40,068 bases of DNA from Desulfuromusa sp. (GTDB lineage: Bacteria > Desulfobacterota > Desulfuromonadia > Desulfuromonadales > Geopsychrobacteraceae), in contig JAQIBX010000034.1 of assembly GCA_027858895.1 (NCBI GenBank), positions 1-40,068 on the forward strand. The letters are read 5' to 3'. The notes below the pieces were generated by a model. It had not been told where the DNA came from. It did no database searches and saw only the letters and a program-made list of their open reading frames with translations. Shown here piece by piece: positions 35,446 to 40,068 of the stretch. How positions within the stretch are numbered: position 1 is the stretch's first letter; each line of letters starts with the position of its first letter. The translations under genes were made by a program, and so were the position numbers.

Positions 35446-36135
35446 TTAATCAGTTGCGGCAACAAACTGATAGCCAGCCCCGCGAACGGTTTTCAGGTAA
35501 CGGGGCGTTATCGGATCGTCACCAATTTTTTGCCGGATGCGGGAAATATAGATATCAATACCTCGGTCGTAGCCGTTGTAGGGGGAGTTGTAAAGATCCC
35601 GGTGAATATCACTGCGACTGACGACACAACCGGCTTTTTTCACCAGAGACCAGAATAGGTTGAACTCGACGGTGGAGAGCTGGGCCGCCTGATCAGCAAC
35701 AAATACATCTCGCTTGTTGGCATCTATGGTTAATCTGCCAAAGGTCTGAACTGCTGGTGGTTCAGAGGAAGCAAAACGGCGTAACAGGGCTTTTATTTGA
35801 GCGGTAATAAGCTGTAACCCTGAATCACACGGCAAAGAAGAATCGACCCCCATGCTCAAGGCAAGAGTGTGCAAGTTTTCGTCGGCATCACCGAAAAGCA
35901 ACATCAGCAGCCCCTGATAGCTGGTGCGAATTTCACGACAGGCTGTTAACCCTGCTACCACCGGACCGGGACTGTCGAGGAGTATAAGCTGCGGTTGCTC
36001 AGACACAATAAATGTTTGAGCCTGCTCCCAACGACCAACCGGACAGGTTCGAATATTATCCTGCTCCAATAGTTGTTTTATATCAGTATTGATTTCTGCT
36101 CTTTTAGAGATCAAAAGAACTGTCGTTTGATTCAT
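35446..36135 (-). CDS. RstA-like OmpR-family response regulator with degraded receiver
   Basis: A 229-aa protein with an N-terminal receiver (about residues 1-120) and a C-terminal winged helix (about 130-227; STVEFNLFWSLV, GIDIYISRIRQKIG, VRGAGYQFV). The phospho-acceptor Asp is present in LILLDSPGP, but the usual acidic pair is replaced by SKRAEI and the conserved Lys-Pro by LPCDSG, so phosphorylation by the normal chemistry is doubtful. The receiver text (ACREIRTSYQGLLML, LALSMGVD) resembles RstA. No kinase is paired on its strand; it diverges from a BaeSR-like operon. Its promoter carries the shared tandem box. Confidence 0.85.
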   Translation of the reverse strand: MNQTTVLLISKRAEINTDIKQLLEQDNIRTCPVGRWEQAQTFIVSEQPQLILLDSPGPVVAGLTACREIRTSYQGLLMLLFGDADENLHTLALSMGVDSSLPCDSGLQLITAQIKALLRRFASSEPPAVQTFGRLTIDANKRDVFVADQAAQLSTVEFNLFWSLVKKAGCVVSRSDIHRDLYNSPYNGYDRGIDIYISRIRQKIGDDPITPRYLKTVRGAGYQFVAATD

Positions 36136-36199
36136 CTTGCCGCCTGTTGTTAAAGTTTTTAGATCTAACCTCGAAAAAAATATCTATTAAATCTCTGAC

Positions 36200-36234
36200 A
36201 GAATAAAATCAGAATGAGGAGCAAATAAGGAAGA
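36200..36234 (-). promoter_or_regulatory. Tandem 11-bp activator box plus -10 (copy 3, RstA-like regulator)
   Basis: On the plus strand AATGAGGAGCA (36213-36223) and AATAAGGAAGA (36224-36234), with AGAATA at 36200-36205 (minus-strand -10 TATTCT) again seven bases away. The transcript would start near 36193 and read into the gene beginning at 36135. Confidence 0.68.
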
Positions 36235-36313
36235 AAAGAGGATATTTTTAAAAAATGGAGGATTATTTTCTACCGAAACAGGCAAGGTGAGGGGAAAGTA
36301 TGAATTCTATTGG

Positions 36314-36348
36314 ATCTGCATATTTCTTCCACATTCGGCAGCTATCCT
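36314..36348 (+). promoter_or_regulatory. Tandem 11-bp activator box plus -10 (copy 4, baeSR)
   Basis: In the reading direction of the kinase: ATCTGCATATT (36314-36324) and TCTTCCACATT (36325-36335), the complement form of the other copies, then seven bases and TATCCT (36343-36348). The predicted start is near 36355, about 85 nt before the GTG at 36440. The first unit is the most diverged of all eight. Confidence 0.58.
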
Positions 36349-36439
36349 GACTTCAGTGCAACAGATGAAAAGAGAAAAGGTTGGCCATTTCCAGTCGGCT
36401 ATTGTTATTAAAGAGAATAAAACAGTACAGAGGTTTTCG

Positions 36440-37837
36440 GTGACTATACAGATTAAACACAAACTCTTCTTCACCCTGTTGCTGACCAGCATTGTGGTCT
36501 CATCCGGGATGTTTCTGTTCATGCAGTGGAGTTTCGACCGTGGTTTTCTCAACTACGTCAATAATCAGCAAATGCAGGAGCTGGATCAACTGTCTGAACG
36601 TCTCGTGGCAAACTATGCCAGAGAGGGGAGCTGGTATTTCTTAAAGGGGAACTCTCTCCTCTGGGAACAATTACTGCGTACTGCTGAAAAAGACACTGAA
36701 CAACCGGAATCAAGATCAGAACAGAGGGGCAGTCAACTATCCGGGCCTCCACCAGGAAGGGGCCCAAGGGTTGCCCTTTATGACGCGAATAAACAAGGCA
36801 TATTTGCCCCTCCGATAGAGCAGCAACTTCAGCTTAAGCCACTACGCTACCAGGAGAGCGTCGTCGGCTACTTGGCTATCGTCCCGCCGAAAGAACTTTC
36901 CGAGGCCGGAGATCTGCAGTTTGTAAAGCAGCAGACAGAAACCTTCGCCCTTGTCGCGCTGGCCATGGCCGTGCTTTCATTGCTGCTTTCATTCCCTTTA
37001 ACAATCCATCTGTTACGGCCGATCAAAGCGCTGGCCGGAGGAACCCGCAAACTGATTGCCGGTCACTTCAAAACCCGTATTCCAGTGACCACCAAGGATG
37101 AACTGGGGCAGCTCTCTACAGACTTCAACAGTTTGGCAATAACGCTGGAGAAGAACGAGCAAGCCCGACAGCAGTGGGTGGCAGATATCTCTCACGAACT
37201 GCGCACCCCACTGGCAGTATTACGTGGTGACATCGAAGCCTTGCAGGATGGCATCCGCCAGCCGGGACCAAAAACCTTCGAAGCTTTGCATTCGGAAGTC
37301 ATGCACCTGGGACGGCTGGTCAATGATCTCTATGAACTTTCTATGTCCGATATTGGAGCACTCACCTATAAAAAAGTTATCGTTGATCCAATCGGAATTT
37401 TAAATGGAAGCATCGAACAGTTTGAGCAACGTTTTGCCGAGAAGAAAATGCACCTCAGTGCTGAGCTACCAATAGATTCCTCTTTTCAGCTGCTCGCAGA
37501 TCCCGACAGACTGCAACAGCTGTTCACCAACCTGCTGGAAAACAGTCTGCGCTACACCGATACACCGGGGAAGCTGAATATCCACATGAAGACTGAGAAA
37601 AATGTACTCTTTATCTATTTTGAGGATTCAGCTCCAGGGGTAACAGCAGAGCAGTTGGAAAAACTTTTCGATCGTCTTTATCGGGTCGAAATATCTCGCA
37701 ATCGTGCCCGGGGCGGAGCAGGACTGGGGCTAGCGATCTGCAGAAATATCATTGAGGCGCATCAGGGAATAATCGAGGCTGAATCTTCAGTTCTTGGTGG
37801 CCTCAATATCACAATCAAGTTCCCATTGCAGGGCTGA
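36440..37837 (+). CDS. baeS: BaeS-like sensor histidine kinase
   Basis: A 465-aa membrane kinase. Transmembrane helices lie near 9-29 and 169-192, flanking a periplasmic sensor domain (FDRGFLNYVN ... SWYFLKGN ... GPPPGRGPRVALYD). A HAMP domain follows, then the H-box ISHELRTPLAVLRGD with His252, and an ATPase domain with LLENSLRY, DSAPGV and GGAGLGLAI. The sequence follows E. coli BaeS closely along its length. GTG at 36440 is chosen: AGAGG lies six bases upstream, the length matches BaeS, and it lies downstream of the predicted promoter; longer frames start before it. It is co-transcribed with the BaeR-like gene. Confidence 0.9.
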   Translation: MTIQIKHKLFFTLLLTSIVVSSGMFLFMQWSFDRGFLNYVNNQQMQELDQLSERLVANYAREGSWYFLKGNSLLWEQLLRTAEKDTEQPESRSEQRGSQLSGPPPGRGPRVALYDANKQGIFAPPIEQQLQLKPLRYQESVVGYLAIVPPKELSEAGDLQFVKQQTETFALVALAMAVLSLLLSFPLTIHLLRPIKALAGGTRKLIAGHFKTRIPVTTKDELGQLSTDFNSLAITLEKNEQARQQWVADISHELRTPLAVLRGDIEALQDGIRQPGPKTFEALHSEVMHLGRLVNDLYELSMSDIGALTYKKVIVDPIGILNGSIEQFEQRFAEKKMHLSAELPIDSSFQLLADPDRLQQLFTNLLENSLRYTDTPGKLNIHMKTEKNVLFIYFEDSAPGVTAEQLEKLFDRLYRVEISRNRARGGAGLGLAICRNIIEAHQGIIEAESSVLGGLNITIKFPLQG

Positions 37838-37847
37838 GGACATGCAC

Positions 37848-38522
37848 ATGAAAGAAAAAATTCTGATTGTCGAGGACGAAAAACGGCTGGCCGAACTGCA
37901 CCGCGACTACCTGCAACAATCGGGTTATACAACTGAATGGTTGGAGGACGGTCTGAAGGTGATCCCCTGGGTGAAAGAACATGCCCCGGTCCTGATCCTG
38001 CTCGATTTAATGCTCCCCGGAAAAGACGGACTGGAAATCTGCAAGGAGATCCGTAGCTTTTCCAATGTGCCGATCATTATGGTCACTGCCCGGGTCGAAG
38101 AGATCGATCGACTGCTCGGGTTGGAGTTGGGGGCGGACGACTATATCTGCAAACCGTTCAGCCCTCGCGAAGTGGTGGCGAGGGTCAAAACCGTTTTGCG
38201 GCGTAGCTCACCACAAACACAAGATGAATCACAACAGCTTTTGACCCTTGACGAGGATAGTTATCAAGCGATTTTGCAGGGGCTTAAACTCGACTTAACC
38301 GCAGTCGAATTTAAGCTGCTAAGCATTTTGGCTCAGAAACCGGGGCGGATTTATTCCCGTGATCAGTTAATGGATCGACTTTACAGTGATCAGCGGATTG
38401 TTTGTGATCGAACCATCGACAGCCATATAAAAAAACTACGCAAAAAGATCGCCATAGCTGCCCCGGAATTTGAGGTGATCCATTCCATTTACGGAGTTGG
38501 TTATAAATACGAAAGACTCTAA
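37848..38522 (+). CDS. baeR: BaeR-like response regulator
   Basis: A 224-aa OmpR-family regulator. The receiver is intact: Glu9-Asp10 (IVEDE), Asp53 (LLDLMLPG), Thr80 (MVTAR) and Lys102 (CKPFSPREVVARVKT). The winged helix at about 130-222 contains DRTIDSHIKKLRKKI and VYGVGYK-like IYGVGYKYE. The text EEIDRLLGLELGADDYICKP nearly matches E. coli BaeR. ATG at 37848 has GAGGA seven bases upstream; an ATG two codons earlier is too close. It is the best candidate activator for the four shared promoters, including its own. Confidence 0.92.
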   Translation: MKEKILIVEDEKRLAELHRDYLQQSGYTTEWLEDGLKVIPWVKEHAPVLILLDLMLPGKDGLEICKEIRSFSNVPIIMVTARVEEIDRLLGLELGADDYICKPFSPREVVARVKTVLRRSSPQTQDESQQLLTLDEDSYQAILQGLKLDLTAVEFKLLSILAQKPGRIYSRDQLMDRLYSDQRIVCDRTIDSHIKKLRKKIAIAAPEFEVIHSIYGVGYKYERL

Positions 38523-38721
38523 ACAGTAATATCAGCAAGGGGCAGGGGGCACAGTGAAACATATTATCGGTAATTCTCAAAACTTAGCATTTGTGATTGT
38601 TTTCAGCTTTGCCGACAAACACCTATGATCCGTTCATCAAATGTCCTGTCAAAATACGCTTTAATTATGTCCATAGGAGTTATAGTAAATGCGAGTGGAG
38701 GGTTTCACATCATTTGCCCAG

Positions 38722-38890
38722 CTAGGAGCCTGTCGGACTATCCATGAGCCGACTGCAAATCCGGTTGTTTGGCCCATATTTCGACTCCTTTTTGCCCCAT
38801 AGCTACGGCTATGAGCCTGCAAATGTGTCAAAATCTGTTCTCAAACCTCCGAATTTTCGCTTCGCCCCGCACAGCCCGACAGACTCCTAG
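38722..38890. mobile_element. MITE-like 169-bp element
   Basis: The ends are 15-bp inverted repeats with one mismatch: CTAGGAGCCTGTCGG (38722-38736) and CCGACAGACTCCTAG (38876-38890). Internal symmetry includes CATAGC-TACG-GCTATG near 38799-38814. There is no transposase frame. The right end provides the stop codon of the EAL gene. The copy number elsewhere cannot be judged here. Confidence 0.6.
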
Positions 38891-40068
38891 TTATTTTGGG
38901 ATCGATATAATTCGACAAGCTTATCTGCGGGGATCGCTGGGCTAAAAATAAATCCTTGGAATTGTTCACACTTCTGCTGCTGTAAAAATATTAATTCTTC
39001 TTTCTTTTCAATACCTTCAGCAACGGTCACCAGCTTGAGACTTTTAGCAAGAAAAATGATCGATGCAATAATAGCTTGGCTTTCTGCATGGGTGGTTATT
39101 TCCGAAATAAATGAACGATCGATTTTCAATTCATCAACTGGAAGCCGGCGTAGGTAGCTAAAGGAAGAGTAACCGGTGCCAAAGTCATCAATCGATAATT
39201 TTAATCCCCATGCTTTCAGACTATGCAGAAGACCAATTTTATGGTCGACGTCATCAATCAATAAACTTTCTGTCACTTCAATAGTCAGAAACTGTGTATT
39301 AATGCCACTGGCGAAAATAATCTTTTTGAACTTATGCAGAAACTGCGGGTCAGTCATCTGTGATACTGACAAGTTATAGGACAAGGTGATCGGGATTTTT
39401 TCAACCTGATGCCATTGTTTTAACTGTCGACAGGCCTCCGTTAAAATCCACTCACCAAGAGGAATCATCAAACCGGTCTCTTCGGCTAAAGGGATAAACT
39501 CTGCCGGCGAGATGGTGCCTTCCGGGGTAATCCAGCGGATCAAGGCTTCAACACCCAAAATTGCACCGGTCAACACATCGACTTTAGGTTGGTAATAGAG
39601 GGAAAACTGCTCTTCTTTAAGCGCCTGGCGAAGTTTGGTCTCAAGCCTAAAACGTTTCCCATACATTTCACTAATGGCTTTTGAAGAAAAGAGGAAACGA
39701 TCTCCCCCTTGCTTTTTAGCATAGTCTTTGGCACTGGAAGCTAGGCGTAATAAGTCCAGCGCATCATCACTTTCTACCGGGTAGGTTGACAGTCCGATAC
39801 TGGCCGTCAGAATAAGTTCTCTGTCCTCAACCTGCATTGGCGCTTTGACTTTCCGCAAAATTCTTGCGGCAACGATAGCAGCCCGTTCCGCCCCCTTGAT
39901 CCGAGAAAGAAGTAAAGAAAAAACCCCCCGATCTGAGTGAAACAATTTTAGTTCAATACTCTCATCGCCCGCCGTATGACCTAATAAGTCAGTCCCACGC
40001 ACAATCACCTCCAGGCGTTGTGCTACTTGACGCAATATTTCGTCACCGGCCTTGATGCCTATTGTATC
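38887..40068 (-). CDS. GGDEF-EAL protein with degenerate GGDEF (5' end outside the window)
   Basis: The C-terminal part of a cyclic-di-GMP signalling protein, open to the window edge. The visible GGDEF remnant begins AGDEILRQVAQRL, but the motif itself reads HSDRGVF in place of GGDEF, so cyclase activity is unlikely. The EAL domain (about the last 250 residues) keeps its catalytic set: EALIRW, NLSVSQ, EVTESLL, DDFGTGYSS, KIDRSFI and VAEGIE, so phosphodiesterase activity is likely. The stop codon TAG (38887-38889) lies within the terminal repeat of the adjacent MITE-like element, ending the protein RSQNN. Confidence 0.9.
   Translation of the reverse strand, partial: DTIGIKAGDEILRQVAQRLEVIVRGTDLLGHTAGDESIELKLFHSDRGVFSLLLSRIKGAERAAIVAARILRKVKAPMQVEDRELILTASIGLSTYPVESDDALDLLRLASSAKDYAKKQGGDRFLFSSKAISEMYGKRFRLETKLRQALKEEQFSLYYQPKVDVLTGAILGVEALIRWITPEGTISPAEFIPLAEETGLMIPLGEWILTEACRQLKQWHQVEKIPITLSYNLSVSQMTDPQFLHKFKKIIFASGINTQFLTIEVTESLLIDDVDHKIGLLHSLKAWGLKLSIDDFGTGYSSFSYLRRLPVDELKIDRSFISEITTHAESQAIIASIIFLAKSLKLVTVAEGIEKKEELIFLQQQKCEQFQGFIFSPAIPADKLVELYRSQNN

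Noticed and set aside
36287-36439. N-terminal extension of the BaeS-like kinase
   Set aside because: The longer frame starts before the predicted promoter, overlaps the tandem-box region and makes the protein longer than BaeS; its resemblance to the tolC upstream translation comes from the shared promoter DNA.
38690-38803. 37-codon plus-strand frame with an AGGAG-like site before ATG at 38690
   Set aside because: It runs into the MITE-like element and stops there; it might be a gene start cut by the insertion, but eleven native codons are too few to support it.

Overview
The window looks like chromosome from a Desulfuromonadales-type organism (Geobacter/Pelobacter/Desulfuromonas relatives, formerly delta-Proteobacteria). 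The grounds are gene content and order: a kds-lpt-rpoN-hpf-ptsN-hprK-rapZ-mannose-PTS train, the phoH-pgpH-ybeY-corC-lnt block, a Gram-negative LPS pathway combined with HPr kinase, and a Tat-exported flavoprotein next to a ferredoxin. The species is not identified.

Region 1 (about 1-20.1 kb, almost all minus strand) is a conserved housekeeping train. Read in transcription order (right to left) it encodes PhoH, PgpH, YbeY, a CorC-like CBS protein, Lnt, KdsB, PyrG, KdsA, KdsD, KdsC, LptC, LptA, LptB, RpoN, long-form HPF, PtsN, HprK, RapZ, then PTS IIA, IIB, IIC, IID and the first codons of a probable HPr gene at the window edge. Most genes overlap by 1-4 nt or nearly touch. It joins Kdo synthesis and LPS transport with sigma-54 and a PTS-based regulatory circuit. 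A 110-bp palindromic repeat sits between rpoN and hpf, and a perfect 15-bp hairpin lies between hpf and ptsN.

Region 2 (20.1-25.4 kb, plus strand) has a two-gene operon, a HEAT-like repeat protein and an HD-GYP protein, whose N-terminal domains appear related to each other. An EttA-type ABC-F protein follows, with a strong hairpin in its leader.

Region 3 (25.4-26.4 kb) is AT-rich and gene-poor. It holds a small membrane-anchored gene interrupted by a one-base frameshift in a T6 run, plus two minus-strand terminators.

Region 4 (26.4-38.5 kb) is the accessory part and the most interesting. On the minus strand there is a redox operon (receiver-only protein lacking the phospho-acceptor Asp, 2x[4Fe-4S] ferredoxin, ferric-reductase-like membrane cytochrome b, Tat-exported flavoprotein with a Gly/Pro-rich insert), preceded by a small secreted protein. 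Next come a TolC-MacA-MacB efflux operon with split MacB, an EF-hand protein and an RstA-like regulator with a degraded receiver. Divergently on the plus strand is a BaeS/BaeR-like two-component system. Four promoters in this region share one layout: two tandem 11-bp units, a 7-bp gap, then TATNNT. They precede the small secreted protein, tolC-macAB, the RstA-like regulator and baeSR. I infer one envelope-stress regulon controlling efflux, a periplasmic protein and perhaps, by read-through, the redox operon.

Region 5 (38.5-40.07 kb) contains a 169-bp MITE-like element with 15-bp terminal inverted repeats. It supplies the stop codon of a truncated-at-the-edge GGDEF/EAL gene.
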